Source: Tychonema sp. LEGE 06208
Lineage (GTDB): Bacteria; Cyanobacteriota; Cyanobacteriia; Cyanobacteriales; Microcoleaceae
Direction of reading: 5' to 3'
Length of the DNA: 64,000 nt
Assembly (NCBI RefSeq): GCF_015207505.1
Contig: NZ_JADEWT010000001.1
Coordinates: 106,130 to 170,129 of the forward strand
A program made the position numbers and the translations under genes. Position 1 is the stretch's first letter. Each line of letters begins with the position of its first letter. Shown here piece after piece: positions 24,817 to 34,791 of the stretch. The notes beneath the pieces were generated by a model that worked only from the letters and a program-made list of their open reading frames with translations, was not told the origin of the DNA and searched no databases.

Positions 24817-24820
24817 TTAT

Positions 24821-24924
24821 TAGTCATTGGTCATTGGTCATTAGTCATTAGTCATTGGTCATTAGTTATCAAGCTGTTGACTGTTGACTGTTGACTGTTG
24901 ACTGTTGACTGTTGACTGTTGACT
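24821..24924. repeat. Heptamer repeat arrays
   Basis: About six units of the type GTCATTG/GTCATTA (24823-24866), then seven units of TGTTGAC (from 24875). These are typical cyanobacterial short tandemly repeated repetitive sequences. More diverged ACTACTG/CTTACTA units follow up to 25052. Confidence 0.9.
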
Positions 24925-25056
24925 ACTAAGAGGGCGGGCCCGCACCATCCACCGCCCCTACTGACGACTGACTAAGGACTACTGACTACTTACTAAGGAC
25001 TACTGACTGCGGGCTACTGACTACTGACTACTTACTACTTACTAAGGACTAAAAAA

Positions 25057-25332
25057 ATGAGTGTTAAAGTTTTAATTCCCACTCCGCTGCAAAAATTCAC
25101 CAACAATCAAGCCACTATCGAATGCGGCGGCGAGAATATTTCTGAGTTGATTGAATCCCTCGAATCAAATTGTCCCGGTATCAAAAAAAGCTTGTGCGAT
25201 GAAAAGGGAGAACCCCGCAGGTTTTTGAATTTCTACGTCAATAGCGAAGATATCCGCTTTTTGGACGGTTCACAAACTGCTCTCCAAGATGGCGATGAAG
25301 TGAGTATTGTTCCAGCAGTTGCTGGTGGTTGA
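25057..25332 (+). CDS. MoaD/ThiS-family sulfur carrier (downstream of thrC)
   Basis: A 91-residue beta-grasp protein: [54 protein letters not shown] and [14 protein letters not shown] with a terminal Gly-Gly. The NxYVN-x-EDIR pattern fits the carrier subgroup that is often found next to threonine-synthase-like or cysteine-synthase-like genes (such as CysO of mycobacteria). The distance to thrC is 240 bases filled by heptamer repeats. A strong terminator follows at 25374-25410. The role is inferred. Confidence 0.85.
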   Translation: MSVKVLIPTPLQKFTNNQATIECGGENISELIESLESNCPGIKKSLCDEKGEPRRFLNFYVNSEDIRFLDGSQTALQDGDEVSIVPAVAGG

Positions 25333-25373
25333 TGTTTTGCCAAGGCAGATGCTGGCAGATTAACACAAATGGA

Positions 25374-25410
25374 CGCAGATAGAAGAATTAACTACTATCT
25401 GCGTTTTTTT
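25374..25410 (+). terminator. Terminator after the second sulfur carrier
   Basis: CGCAGATAG (25374-25382) pairs with CTATCTGCG (25395-25403), followed by T7. The stem is built from a CAGAT-type dispersed repeat. Confidence 0.88.
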
Positions 25411-25423
25411 ACGTTCGTCTGCG

Positions 25424-25456
25424 GTTGAAAAATAAATCCCTGGCTTTACCAGGGAT
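25424..25456 (-). terminator. Terminator after rnj
   Basis: On the minus strand ATCCCTGG (25456-25449) pairs with CCAGGGAT (25443-25436) around a five-base loop and is followed by TTATTTTTTC. Confidence 0.85.
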
Positions 25457-25464
25457 TGTTAATT

Positions 25465-27357
25465 CTAGGAGACGGTGGAAGCGACCTTGGCTGCAGTCCG
25501 GGGGCGACGACGACCTGTTACTTTATTCACAGGAACTGGCGCTGGCGGCGGCGTTGGTGCTGATGTCGGTGATGAACCTAATAGTTTGGGTGCTTCTAGA
25601 GAACCTGGTGTTACTTCTGCTGGTTCCCGTCGCACAAATGATGCTCCTTCGGGAATTTGCATCAGGAATACTAGCATGGGATTGCTTTGAAGTTCCCGGC
25701 GCAGCACTCGTGCAATTGCTCGTTCTATTTGCGTTTGCACTCCTGCCCAGTCTACGTCAACTCCTGATTCGGTAGTTGCAGAAGGCGTGACGAATTCTGA
25801 CCAGCGATCGCTCAAAACTGTGTCTATCGTTTGAGCGATCGACTGTTGTAATAGTGCGCGATCGGCTGATGTGACTACACCTTTCAAGTGTATTTCTGGC
25901 TTAGCAACTAATTTGCCTTCTGCATTCAACGCCGCAGCTACTGTTACCGCGCCATCTCCGGCTAACTGCTGACGTTCTTTGAGGACGTTTGCTTTGACAA
26001 CGCCCGATCGAGAAGAGTCTACTAATTCAATTCCTGAAGGTACTGTACCAGCAACTCGGATCGAATTTTCTGTTAGTTCTACGACATCGCCGTTGTCAAT
26101 AATCACCATATTGCTCGCGGGAATGCCCATGCTTTGAGCTGTCTTGGAGTGCTGAATCAGCATCCGGTGTTCTCCGTGTACCGGCAAGAAGAACTTGGGA
26201 CGGGTCATGTTGATCATTAACTTTTGATCTTCCTGACACCCGTGCCCGGAAACGTGAATGCCTTTGTCGCGCCCGTAAACTACGTTTGCTCCCAGCATCA
26301 TCAGTTTGTCGATCGTGTTTACCACTGCGATCGTATTTCCCGGAATCGGATTAGCTGAGAAAATCACTGTATCGCCTTTTCTGATTTTCAGTTCGTGATG
26401 TTCGCCGTTAGCAATCCGAGTCATCGCCGCCATCGGTTCGCCTTGGGAACCTGTAGTCAAAATCAAAATTTTGTCTTCAGGCAAATTGCGGATTTCTCTG
26501 AGCGGTTTGAACAGACTGTCTTCGCATTTAATGTAGCCGAGATTGCGGCAGTGAGCGATGACGTTCAACATCGATCGACCTACCACTCCCACAAACCGAT
26601 TGTTTTTCTTAGCCAATTCTAAAACAATTTGCAATCGGTGTACCGATGAAGCAAAAGTCGTCAGCAGTACCCGTCCCGTTGCTTGAGCGATAATTCTATC
26701 TAAATTCGGAGCTACAGAACGTTCTGAAGCGGTAAAACCGGGAACTTCCGAGTTAGTAGAATCGCTGATCAAGCACAGCACGCCTCTCTCGCCGTATTCC
26801 GCCAGCTTTTGCAAATCGAAATGTTCGCCGTCTACAGGAGTGTGGTCAATTTTAAAGTCTCCGGTGTGGATGATAATTCCGACTGGAGTGTGAATCGCCA
26901 CCGTAAAGCTGTCGGCCATTGAGTGAGTGTTGCGGATGTATTCGACTAAGAAATTCTTGCCAATTCTCACCGTATCCCGCGGTCTAACAGTCCTTAATTC
27001 TGTGCGGTGAGATACTCCCGCTTCTTCCAATTTTCCGGCTAGCAAAGCCATCGCCAAACGCGGGCCGTAAATGACGGGAATTTCAAATTCTTTGAGGTGA
27101 TAAGGGATGCCGCCGATGTGGTCTTCGTGACCGTGAGTCACGATCATACCTTTAATTTTGTGGCTGTTTTCCCGCAGGTAAGTCATGTCTGGGAGGACAA
27201 TATTTACACCGTGCATTCCATCTGTCGGGAATGCTAAACCTGCATCTAAAAGAATTATTTCGTCACCGTACTCGAACACGCAAGTGTTTTTGCCAATTTC
27301 GTGCAGCCCGCCGAGGGGAATCACTTTTAGAGCCGATGCAGTTGTATTTTTGATCAT
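25465..27357 (-). CDS. rnj: Ribonuclease J
   Basis: A 630-residue metallo-beta-lactamase/beta-CASP ribonuclease that processes and degrades RNA from the 5' end or internally. The zinc motif THGHEDH lies at 74-80, GDFKIDHTPVDG is near 168, and the beta-CASP motifs TTGSQGEP and SGHGCQEDQK follow, with HGEHRML. The last 40 residues are Pro/Ala-rich and basic (KVTGRRRPRTAAKV), as in other cyanobacterial RNase J. It follows dapA and asd on the same strand; this order is common in cyanobacteria. The gap of 315 bases upstream suggests its own promoter as well. Confidence 0.96.
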   Translation of the reverse strand: MIKNTTASALKVIPLGGLHEIGKNTCVFEYGDEIILLDAGLAFPTDGMHGVNIVLPDMTYLRENSHKIKGMIVTHGHEDHIGGIPYHLKEFEIPVIYGPRLAMALLAGKLEEAGVSHRTELRTVRPRDTVRIGKNFLVEYIRNTHSMADSFTVAIHTPVGIIIHTGDFKIDHTPVDGEHFDLQKLAEYGERGVLCLISDSTNSEVPGFTASERSVAPNLDRIIAQATGRVLLTTFASSVHRLQIVLELAKKNNRFVGVVGRSMLNVIAHCRNLGYIKCEDSLFKPLREIRNLPEDKILILTTGSQGEPMAAMTRIANGEHHELKIRKGDTVIFSANPIPGNTIAVVNTIDKLMMLGANVVYGRDKGIHVSGHGCQEDQKLMINMTRPKFFLPVHGEHRMLIQHSKTAQSMGIPASNMVIIDNGDVVELTENSIRVAGTVPSGIELVDSSRSGVVKANVLKERQQLAGDGAVTVAAALNAEGKLVAKPEIHLKGVVTSADRALLQQSIAQTIDTVLSDRWSEFVTPSATTESGVDVDWAGVQTQIERAIARVLRRELQSNPMLVFLMQIPEGASFVRREPAEVTPGSLEAPKLLGSSPTSAPTPPPAPVPVNKVTGRRRPRTAAKVASTVS

Positions 27358-27672
27358 GCGTATCCTTTGTTAGTTATTTTTGACTGTTAACTGTTAACTG
27401 TTGACTGTTGACTGTTGTCTGTTTTCTACTGTTTTTTGTCGTCTGCTGTTCGTTGATGGGGGCGATTTTTTCCAAGATATTTGTGAAAAATTCCCCTACG
27501 GGTTTTACTCTCCCGTACAGTCAGTTGTCTTCCGCCTTCAATCTTTAATTCTCAGTATTTAATCCTTCACTATTAGCTACTTACCAAAAGTTAATGACTA
27601 ATGACTGAGGACTAATGACTAATGACTCATTACAACTAATATTCAGTTGTCTGAAAACTCGTTCTCGCCTAT
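27358..27672. other. Intergenic region with heptamer repeats
   Basis: No gene. It contains ACTGTTAACTGTTGACTGTT-type arrays (27379-27420) and AATGACTAATGACT-type arrays (27592-27630) between dapA and rnj. Confidence 0.55.
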
Positions 27673-28566
27673 CTAGCTAGTAGATACTGCTGCTAGCTTA
27701 TCCAGTACGTCCTTTAACTTTTTAGTTACCTCAACGGGCGGATCGCACAGGGGCGGACGGGTGGAACCTACATCCCAGCCTTGAAGTTTGAGAGCTGCTT
27801 TGACGGGAATGGGATTTGTGGTGAGAAAGAGAGCTTTAAACAAGTCAAAAAGTTGCAAGTGAATCTGGGTAGCGACTTGAACTTGACCGGTCTCAAAAGC
27901 TTCGATCATCTGTTGCAGTTGCTCTCCTACCAGATGGCTGGCTACGCTAACTACACCAGATCCTCCTACAGCCAACATCGGCAAGGTTAGGGAATCATCT
28001 CCAGCATAGATGGCAAATTCAGGTGGTGTCAAGCGTCGAATTTGGCTGGCTTGATCCAAGTTGCCACTTGCTTCTTTTACGGCCACAATGTTGGGTATTT
28101 GGGCCAGTCGAGCTACTGTTTCCGGCAACATATTTTGGCCTGTGCGACCGGGGATGTTATATAACATTATAGGCAATTCTGGAGCAGATTGCGCGATCGT
28201 CCGAAAATGATTGTACAAACCTTCTTGCGGCGGCTTGTTGTAATAAGGAACCACCTGCAAGCACCCGTCCAATCCGAGTTTAGCTGCTTTTTTCGTAGCT
28301 GCGACTGCTTCTGAAGTAGAATTCGATCCGGCTCCTGCTATTACCAAAGCTTTACCAGAGACTGCCTTTTGCACCACCTGAAATAATTCGTACTCTTCAT
28401 CCCAGCTCATAGTGGGAGACTCGCCTGTAGTTCCGCACACTACCAAGCTGTCCGTACCGCGATCGGCTAAATGAACTGCCAACCGTTCTGCTACTGCATA
28501 GTTAACGCTGCCGTCTTCCTTAAACGGCGTAATCATTGCAGTCAGAACCCGTCCAAACTTTACCAC
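27673..28566 (-). CDS. dapA: 4-hydroxy-tetrahydrodipicolinate synthase
   Basis: A 297-residue aldolase-type enzyme that condenses pyruvate with aspartate-semialdehyde, the first step toward lysine and diaminopimelate. The Schiff-base lysine is Lys164 in VAVKEASGN and the catalytic Tyr136 lies in LYNIPGRTG. The GTTGESPT pyruvate-binding motif is at 46-52. It lies downstream of asd, whose product is its substrate, with a 329-base gap containing short hairpins. Confidence 0.97.
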   Translation of the reverse strand: MVKFGRVLTAMITPFKEDGSVNYAVAERLAVHLADRGTDSLVVCGTTGESPTMSWDEEYELFQVVQKAVSGKALVIAGAGSNSTSEAVAATKKAAKLGLDGCLQVVPYYNKPPQEGLYNHFRTIAQSAPELPIMLYNIPGRTGQNMLPETVARLAQIPNIVAVKEASGNLDQASQIRRLTPPEFAIYAGDDSLTLPMLAVGGSGVVSVASHLVGEQLQQMIEAFETGQVQVATQIHLQLFDLFKALFLTTNPIPVKAALKLQGWDVGSTRPPLCDPPVEVTKKLKDVLDKLAAVSTS

Positions 28567-28895
28567 ACTTTCTCCGATTTTAGACTGTTGATTTTTGATT
28601 TTAACTTTTTGATTTTAGATCGAAGGTTTATCTAAAATCGCCATTTCTCTTGCCAAATTGCCAGCTTCAGTCGATTTTAGATACTTCGGCTTCGCGAGCC
28701 TACAAGTTTGAAATTTTTCGACTTGCTTCGGCTACGCTGGCTCACAAGTCGCTCTTCGGGCAAGTTTTTGATTTTAGATTTACTTGCAGCAGATTTATCT
28801 GGGAGCTTAACTCGATCCTAAAATTTTGGGTTTTTTACGACACTACTTAAACTTAAGTAGGAGGCTTCTATCCGTTTTTTTGGGTCGAGTCCACC
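28567..28895. other. asd-dapA intergenic region
   Basis: No gene. It contains repeated short motifs such as CTTCGGCTTCGCGAGC and CTTCGGCTACGCTGGC, both hairpin-like sequences frequent between cyanobacterial genes, and an A/T-rich stretch before dapA. Confidence 0.45.
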
Positions 28896-29954
28896 TTAAT
28901 TATAAGCAGCCGCTGCTTTGATTCGCAACAAATCTTTTTCTGCTAGCAACTCAGCTATCTGCACCGCATTTAAAGCCGCCCCTTTGCGAATTTGATCGCC
29001 GCTCAGCCACATCTCCAACCCGCAGGGGTGAGAAATATCTTGGCGAATCCTGCCGACTAACACCTCATCCTTACCACTGGCTTCTACAGGCATCGGGAAA
29101 TAATTAGCTTGCCAGTCTTCTACCAGCTTAACCCCGATCGCCCCCTTTAAGATTTCCCTGGCCTCGATCGGACTAAAAGGCTCTGCAAACTCTAGATTAA
29201 TCGCTTCGGAATGGGCGCGGAGTACGGGAACCCGCACGCAAGTTGCAGTAATTTTAATTTCGTCCGTACCGAATATCTTCCGAGTTTCGTTTAGCATTTT
29301 CATCTCTTCCTCACAATACCCCAAATCGTTAATCGGCGTATTGTGCGGAAACAAATTAAAAGCTAAGGGGTAAGGAAATATCTCAGTTTTGGGAGTTTCC
29401 CCAGCCAAAATTGCTCTGGCTTGAGCTTTCGTTTCCTCCATGGCTCTGGCTCCCGCGCCGCTAGCAGACTGGTAAGTCGCTACAACTATGCGCTTCACAG
29501 GCCTAACTTTGTGAAGTGGCCAAACGGCAACTGCCATCAAAATCGTCGTGCAGTTGGGATTAGCAATTATACCTCGGTGAGCTGCCACCGCTTGGGGATT
29601 GACTTCGGGAACCACTAGCGGTACCGTCGCATCCATGCGGAAAGCGCTGGAATTGTCGATGACCACTGCCCCAGCGGCCACGGCTTTCGGAGCCCATAGT
29701 TTAGAAGTAGAACCGCCTGCGGAGGCGAGTACTAGATCCACATTATCGAACGATCGCTCCGAAACTGCTTCGACCGTCAGCATCTCGCCGCCAAAGGGCA
29801 CTTTTGTGCCCGCGGAACGCTCCGAAGCTAACAGCTTCAATTCAGAAATCGGAAATTTCCTGCTGTACAGGAGTTCTAGCAACTCGGCACCGACTGCGCC
29901 GGTGGCTCCTAATATGGCAACTCGGTAGGATTGAGACAAATTAGTTTCCTCCAC
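28896..29954 (-). CDS. asd: Aspartate-semialdehyde dehydrogenase
   Basis: A 352-residue NADPH enzyme that reduces aspartyl phosphate to aspartate-semialdehyde, the branch point for lysine, threonine and methionine. The Rossmann motif ILGATGAVG is at 14-22, the active-site Cys135 lies in NPNCTT, and SASGAGA-type and HSEAINLEF motifs are present. Its product feeds dapA next door and, through homoserine, the threonine synthase 4 kb away. Confidence 0.97.
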   Translation of the reverse strand: MEETNLSQSYRVAILGATGAVGAELLELLYSRKFPISELKLLASERSAGTKVPFGGEMLTVEAVSERSFDNVDLVLASAGGSTSKLWAPKAVAAGAVVIDNSSAFRMDATVPLVVPEVNPQAVAAHRGIIANPNCTTILMAVAVWPLHKVRPVKRIVVATYQSASGAGARAMEETKAQARAILAGETPKTEIFPYPLAFNLFPHNTPINDLGYCEEEMKMLNETRKIFGTDEIKITATCVRVPVLRAHSEAINLEFAEPFSPIEAREILKGAIGVKLVEDWQANYFPMPVEASGKDEVLVGRIRQDISHPCGLEMWLSGDQIRKGAALNAVQIAELLAEKDLLRIKAAAAYN

Positions 29955-30777
29955 AAATTATAGTTTCTACGATCGAAATCAAAAATTTAAATAACGGCAC
30001 CACAAGCTGTTGCGCCTGAGAGATTGTGTATGGCGAATCAGGGGGAGAGAGTCCCAGAGTCCCAGAGTCCGAGGGGGAGAGGATTTTTAAGCTGTTCTGG
30101 AAATATACAATTTAAATTTACAATAGCTTATCAAAATTAATTTATTTTATGCGACATCAGGGCGCGAGCCGGTGGTAGAGCCGCAGTTAACCGCAGCCGT
30201 CGATCGCACTCAATCCCAGTTTAGCATCTTTCGCCTCGCGATCGCGTCCCATTCGCATCCGCTTAGCTTTTGGGAGCTACCTGCATTTTAGCAAGCGCAT
30301 CCTTTGATAGCAGCGCCGCTCGTCCCGGCCACATTGACATCAGAGGGCGATTTGTGCTATTGTGCATCGGCGATTGGTGGATTTGACCTCCACATTTCTA
30401 GCAGCAAAAGCTAGTATCCTCAAACTAAAGCTATTTGGTAAGATCCAAAAAAGTAGCCGGAAACGACTTACAGTCTCATCCGGTAGAGGTGTTTGTAGCT
30501 GTACAGCTATGGAAAGCGTAGAAACTTAAAATGCAGGCAAAGTCAAATTTGTATGTATTTTTTGAAGGAGGCAGGAGGCAGAAGGCAGAAGGCAGAAAAT
30601 CTTATTCAGCAGGGGTATCAATCCCCTTTTGAATAAAAGCCACCCAATTAAAATTTGGTGGGGTCTTAAAACCGAACTGCTGTCACAGGCAGAGGGTAGA
30701 AATCAGTATTCCTCCTGCCTCCTGCCTCCTGCCCTCTGCCTTTCTCGATAACTATTGTTTAATATCAAAAAAAGCCG
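29955..30777. other. 823-bp intergenic region between divergent asd and tig
   Basis: No supported gene. It contains GGAGGCAGGAGGCAGAAGGC (about 30567-30598) and its inverted relative CTCCTGCCTCCTGCCTCCTG (about 30711-30741). Between them lie two hairpins: TTATTCA with TGAATAA enclosing GGGG/CCCC (about 30602-30637), and CCACC with GGTGG (about 30641-30662). Promoters for both flanking genes should lie here. Confidence 0.5.
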
Positions 30778-32202
30778 ATGAAAGTAACCCAGGAAAAACT
30801 TCCAGCCAGCCAAATTGGTCTGGAAATCGAAATTCCATCAGAAAAATCCAAACAAGCTTACGAGCAGGTAATTAAACAATTCGCTCGCGAAGTGAATATT
30901 CCTGGGTTCCGCAAAGGCAAAGTTCCCCGCCAAATTTTGCTGCAGCGCCTGGGCCAGACTCGTTTGAAGGCGACGGCTTTGGAAAATTTGATTAACGACT
31001 CGCTCCAAAAAGCTCTCGAACAAGAAAAAATTCAGGCAATTGGCAGTTTTGAACTGCGTACCGAGTTTGAAGAATTACTAGAAAAGTTCGATCCAGAACA
31101 GCCTCTGACTTTTTCGGCTAAGGTTGACGTACAACCAGAAGTGAAAATGAATCAGTACACCGGCTTGCAGCTTCAAGCAGAAGAAGTTAAGTACGATGAA
31201 GCTCAGGTGGATGAGGTACTGGCCAAATATCGATCGGACAAAGCAACTTTAATCCCCGTAGAAGGCCGGCCCGCTCAGTTGGGAGACGTGGCTTTGGTTG
31301 ACTTCGCCGGTAGATTTGCCGAAGCACCAGAAGGCGAAACACCCGCAGAAATTCCCGGTGGCGGTGCAGAAGACTTTCAAGTAGAACTGTCGGAAGATCA
31401 GTTTGTACCTGGTTTTATCCAAGGCATGATCGGGATGAATCCCGGAGAAACAAGAGAAGTTTCCGTGCAGTTTCCAGACGAGTACAGCAGTGAAGAATTA
31501 GCCGGAAAACCAGCAGTTTTTACGATTACTCTGAAAGAACTTAAGGAAAAAGAATTGCCGGAGTTGGACGACGACTTCGCTCAAGAAGTTAGCGAGTTTG
31601 AAACTTTAGCCGAACTGCGCGCATCCCTAGAAACTCGGTTTAAAGCAGACCAAGAAAACAAGTTATCAGCTAATAAGGAAAAAGCCATATCAGCAGCACT
31701 TGTGCAGCTAATTGAAGTGGAAATTCCCGAAACAATGGTCGATCGCGAAATCGATTATTTGCTGAACCAACAAGCGCTGCAATTGAAAAATTACGGCATA
31801 GATATCAACCAACTGTTTACCGAAGAAAATATGGGGCCGATGCGGGAACGCTCGCGCCCGGAAGCAATAGAGAAGCTGAAGCAGTCTCTAGCTCTGGCAG
31901 AAGTAGCCAAGCTCGAATCCTTGTCTGTGGAAGACTCGGAAGTAGCAGCAGAAGTCGCAAAAGTCAGAAAGCAGTTTCCTAAAGGAAATTTTGACCCTGA
32001 AAAGTTGCGGGAATTTGTAGGAGAAGACTTGCTCAAACAAAAAACTCTGAAATGGTTGGAGGAAAAAGGTACGATCGAACTCGTACCTGAAGGCTCTCTA
32101 AATCCTGCTCTAGACGAAGAATCAGAAGCAGAAGACGCTGAAGTTTCTGGAGAAGAAGCAGCCACTAGCGTTGTTGATGTGGAAGTCGTAGGCCAAGAGT
32201 AA
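30778..32202 (+). CDS. tig: Trigger factor (ribosome-associated chaperone, PPIase)
   Basis: A 474-residue protein. The N-terminal ribosome-binding domain contains the signature GFRKGKVPR. An FKBP-type peptidyl-prolyl isomerase domain lies at about 165-250 (GDVALVDFAGRF, VPGFIQGMIGM). The C-terminal chaperone arms are helical, and the last 35 residues are strongly acidic. It binds nascent chains at the ribosome exit. It heads a tig-clpP-clpX cluster, which is widely conserved in bacteria, although 520 bases of repeats separate it from clpP here. Confidence 0.97.
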   Translation: MKVTQEKLPASQIGLEIEIPSEKSKQAYEQVIKQFAREVNIPGFRKGKVPRQILLQRLGQTRLKATALENLINDSLQKALEQEKIQAIGSFELRTEFEELLEKFDPEQPLTFSAKVDVQPEVKMNQYTGLQLQAEEVKYDEAQVDEVLAKYRSDKATLIPVEGRPAQLGDVALVDFAGRFAEAPEGETPAEIPGGGAEDFQVELSEDQFVPGFIQGMIGMNPGETREVSVQFPDEYSSEELAGKPAVFTITLKELKEKELPELDDDFAQEVSEFETLAELRASLETRFKADQENKLSANKEKAISAALVQLIEVEIPETMVDREIDYLLNQQALQLKNYGIDINQLFTEENMGPMRERSRPEAIEKLKQSLALAEVAKLESLSVEDSEVAAEVAKVRKQFPKGNFDPEKLREFVGEDLLKQKTLKWLEEKGTIELVPEGSLNPALDEESEAEDAEVSGEEAATSVVDVEVVGQE

Positions 32203-32722
32203 AACCTTCTACTTTTTGGCATTGCCAAAAACTACCAGCCTAGGGTGCAGCGAACTTACCCGCAGGGGGCTAGAAACCCGGTTTCTATGTAGGTAACTGA
32301 CGCATTCGATCGCCAAAAAACCGGGTTTTTACCGAATCGGCAGCCTGCAACGAAAGCTGTTGGTAAAAAAAACCCGGTTTCTGAACGCTCGCGCCTCCAG
32401 CAGTGTAGATGCCTCATGGCCCAAGGCTGATGTTTCTTTGAAACCGGGTTTCTGTTGCTAAGTTCTATACAAGCTCGGGGCGCGCACTAAAAACGAGAAA
32501 CTAGAAACAGCGACGATCGATCGGTAAGTATTTCAACTCATTCACCCCGCAGTCGTGGGAAGTCGCCTCAGCGTTGCGCTTCGCGGATGAAAGCAATTTG
32601 CCAACTCAAAACTCCCGATTCCCCCCATGTCGGTTCAGAAAAGGCATAATAGTTAAAAGCTGACGGCTTAATTTCAAGCTTTCATCAGCAGCAAATTGTC
32701 TAGTATCCTTGACTGGTGTCTT
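32203..32722. other. tig-clpP intergenic region with four ACCCGGT palindromes
   Basis: There is no gene, but copies of the AGAAACCCGGTTTCT-type palindrome occur at 32271-32286, 32316-32331, 32367-32382 and 32437-32453, here spaced 45-70 bases apart. These could make several hairpins between tig and clpP and may separate their transcripts. Confidence 0.75.
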
Positions 32723-33412
32723 ATGGTTGTATCTCAATCTTCCAATTACCTAATTACAAGCTATAACGATTTTGATGTCAGCTCTAGTCCCAGCAATGTA
32801 GTGCCGATGGTACTAGAACAGTCGGGGATGGGCGAGCGGGCATTTGACATTTACTCGCGCTTGCTGCGGGAGCGAATCGTGTTTTTAGGAACTCCCGTAA
32901 CCGATGAAGTGGCTGACTCGATCGTAGCTCAGCTATTGTATCTAGATGCCGAAGATCCAGAAAAAGATGTCCAAATGTACATAAATTCCCCCGGCGGCTC
33001 GGTGACGGCGGGTATGGCAATTTATGACACAATGCAGCAAATCCGCCCGGATGTGGTGACGATTTGTTACGGCTTGGCCGCGAGTATGGGCGCATTTCTG
33101 CTGACAGCGGGAGCCCACGGGAAGCGGATGTCTCTTCCGAGTTCCCGGATTATGATTCACCAACCGCTTGGAGGCGCTCAAGGTCAGGCAGTTGATATTG
33201 AGATTCAAGCTAAAGAAATCCTTTATCATAAGCGTAAGCTGAATCAACTTTTAGCGCACCACACGGGTCAATCCCTAGAAAAGTTGGAGGCTGATACTGA
33301 GCGCGACTTTTTTATGTCGGCCGAGGAAGCTAAAGATTACGGATTGGTCGATAGAGTTATCGAAAAGGAAAATCTTCCGACGGCGGGAGAAAATGTCACT
33401 GCACTGAAATAA
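32723..33412 (+). CDS. clpP: ATP-dependent Clp protease proteolytic subunit
   Basis: A 229-residue serine protease from the ATG at 32723; a TTG nine codons upstream is less likely. The catalytic triad is Ser121 (GLAASMGA), His146 (IMIHQPLGG) and an Asp in the following helix (TERDFF region). It forms a barrel that degrades proteins delivered by ClpX or ClpC. The clpX start follows nine bases after its stop, so the two are co-transcribed. A TTG-to-ATG ambiguity changes only the N-terminal propeptide-like stretch. Confidence 0.95.
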   Translation: MVVSQSSNYLITSYNDFDVSSSPSNVVPMVLEQSGMGERAFDIYSRLLRERIVFLGTPVTDEVADSIVAQLLYLDAEDPEKDVQMYINSPGGSVTAGMAIYDTMQQIRPDVVTICYGLAASMGAFLLTAGAHGKRMSLPSSRIMIHQPLGGAQGQAVDIEIQAKEILYHKRKLNQLLAHHTGQSLEKLEADTERDFFMSAEEAKDYGLVDRVIEKENLPTAGENVTALK

Positions 33413-33421
33413 GAGGCTGTT

Positions 33422-34765
33422 ATGTCTAAGTACGACTCCCATCTAAAATGTTCGTTTTGTGGCAAGTCTCAAGAGCAGGTACGCAAGTTGATCGCAGGCC
33501 CTGGGGTGTATATCTGTGACGAATGCGTTGACTTGTGCAATGAAATTTTAGATGAGGAGTTGTTTGATTCGAGTGCAGTGCCGGCGGCGGCGGCGGTTCC
33601 GAAGCAGGAAACAACCCAAAAACGCCGCGCTACCTCGGGCAAAAGTATGTCGATGAGCCAAATTCCCAAGCCGAGGGAAATTAAAAATTATCTCGACGAA
33701 AATGCGATCGGTCAAGAAGAGGCGAAAAAGGTGCTCTCGGTGGCGGTTTACAACCACTACAAGCGACTGAGTTTTATCCATGCCAAAAATAGCGGCAAGC
33801 ACCCGCCGGAAGAAGTAGAACTGCAAAAATCAAATATTTTGTTAATCGGGCCGACGGGCTGCGGCAAAACTCTCCTGGCTCAGACTTTGGCGGATATGCT
33901 GGACGTGCCGTTTGCGGTGGCTGACGCGACGACTCTGACGGAAGCCGGCTATGTCGGGGAAGATGTGGAAAATATTTTGCTGCGGCTGCTGCAGGTGGCA
34001 GATATGGATGTGGAAGAGGCGCAGCGCGGAATTATTTATATTGATGAAATTGACAAAATTGCCCGGAAGAGCGAAAATCCTTCGATTACGCGGGATGTCT
34101 CTGGAGAAGGGGTGCAGCAGGCGCTACTGAAAATGCTTGAGGGGACGATCGCCAATGTACCTCCCCAAGGCGGCCGCAAGCATCCCTACCAAGACTGCAT
34201 CCAAATTGATACCAGCAATATCATGTTTATTTGCGGCGGCGCTTTTGTCGGTCTCGACAAGGTGATCGAGCAGAGAACGGGTAAAAAGTCAATGGGTTTT
34301 ATTCAGCCGGGAGAAGCTGTGCCGAAGGAAAAACGGGCCGCTGATGTGCTCAGGCAACTGGAACCAGACGATTTGGTCAAATTTGGGATGATTCCTGAGT
34401 TTATCGGGCGGGTGCCGGTGGCGGCGGTGTTAGATCCGCTGGATGAGGAAACGCTGATGGCGATTTTGACTGAGCCTCGCAATGCTTTGGTTAAGCAGTA
34501 TCAAAAGCTGCTAAAAATGGATAATGTGCAGTTGGACTTTAAGCCGGATGCGATTCGGGCGATCGCCCAGGAAGCCTACCGCCGCAAAACTGGAGCGCGG
34601 GCGCTCAGGGGAATTGTCGAAGAATTGATGTTGGATGTGATGTACGAGTTGCCGTCGCGCAAGGATGTGACGCGGTGTACGATTACTAAGGAAATGGTTG
34701 AGAAGCGATCGACCGCCGAGCTCTTGGTACTTCCGTCTTCGCTACCAAAACCGGAGTCAGCCTAA
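33422..34765 (+). CDS. clpX: Clp protease ATP-binding subunit ClpX
   Basis: A 447-residue AAA+ unfoldase. The N-terminal zinc-binding domain has Cys10, Cys13, Cys32 and Cys35. The Walker A motif GPTGCGKT is near 143, Walker B is IIYIDEIDK, and the ClpP-contacting IGF-like loop reads FIGRVPV (sensor region) and MIPEFIGR. It recognises and unfolds substrates for ClpP, encoded nine bases upstream. Confidence 0.98.
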   Translation: MSKYDSHLKCSFCGKSQEQVRKLIAGPGVYICDECVDLCNEILDEELFDSSAVPAAAAVPKQETTQKRRATSGKSMSMSQIPKPREIKNYLDENAIGQEEAKKVLSVAVYNHYKRLSFIHAKNSGKHPPEEVELQKSNILLIGPTGCGKTLLAQTLADMLDVPFAVADATTLTEAGYVGEDVENILLRLLQVADMDVEEAQRGIIYIDEIDKIARKSENPSITRDVSGEGVQQALLKMLEGTIANVPPQGGRKHPYQDCIQIDTSNIMFICGGAFVGLDKVIEQRTGKKSMGFIQPGEAVPKEKRAADVLRQLEPDDLVKFGMIPEFIGRVPVAAVLDPLDEETLMAILTEPRNALVKQYQKLLKMDNVQLDFKPDAIRAIAQEAYRRKTGARALRGIVEELMLDVMYELPSRKDVTRCTITKEMVEKRSTAELLVLPSSLPKPESA

Positions 34766-34791
34766 AAGCAAGGTTTTCAGCACAGCCGCTT

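Noticed and set aside
24821..24924. Possible CRISPR-like repeats
   Set aside because: These are heptamer tandem repeats with no spacers.
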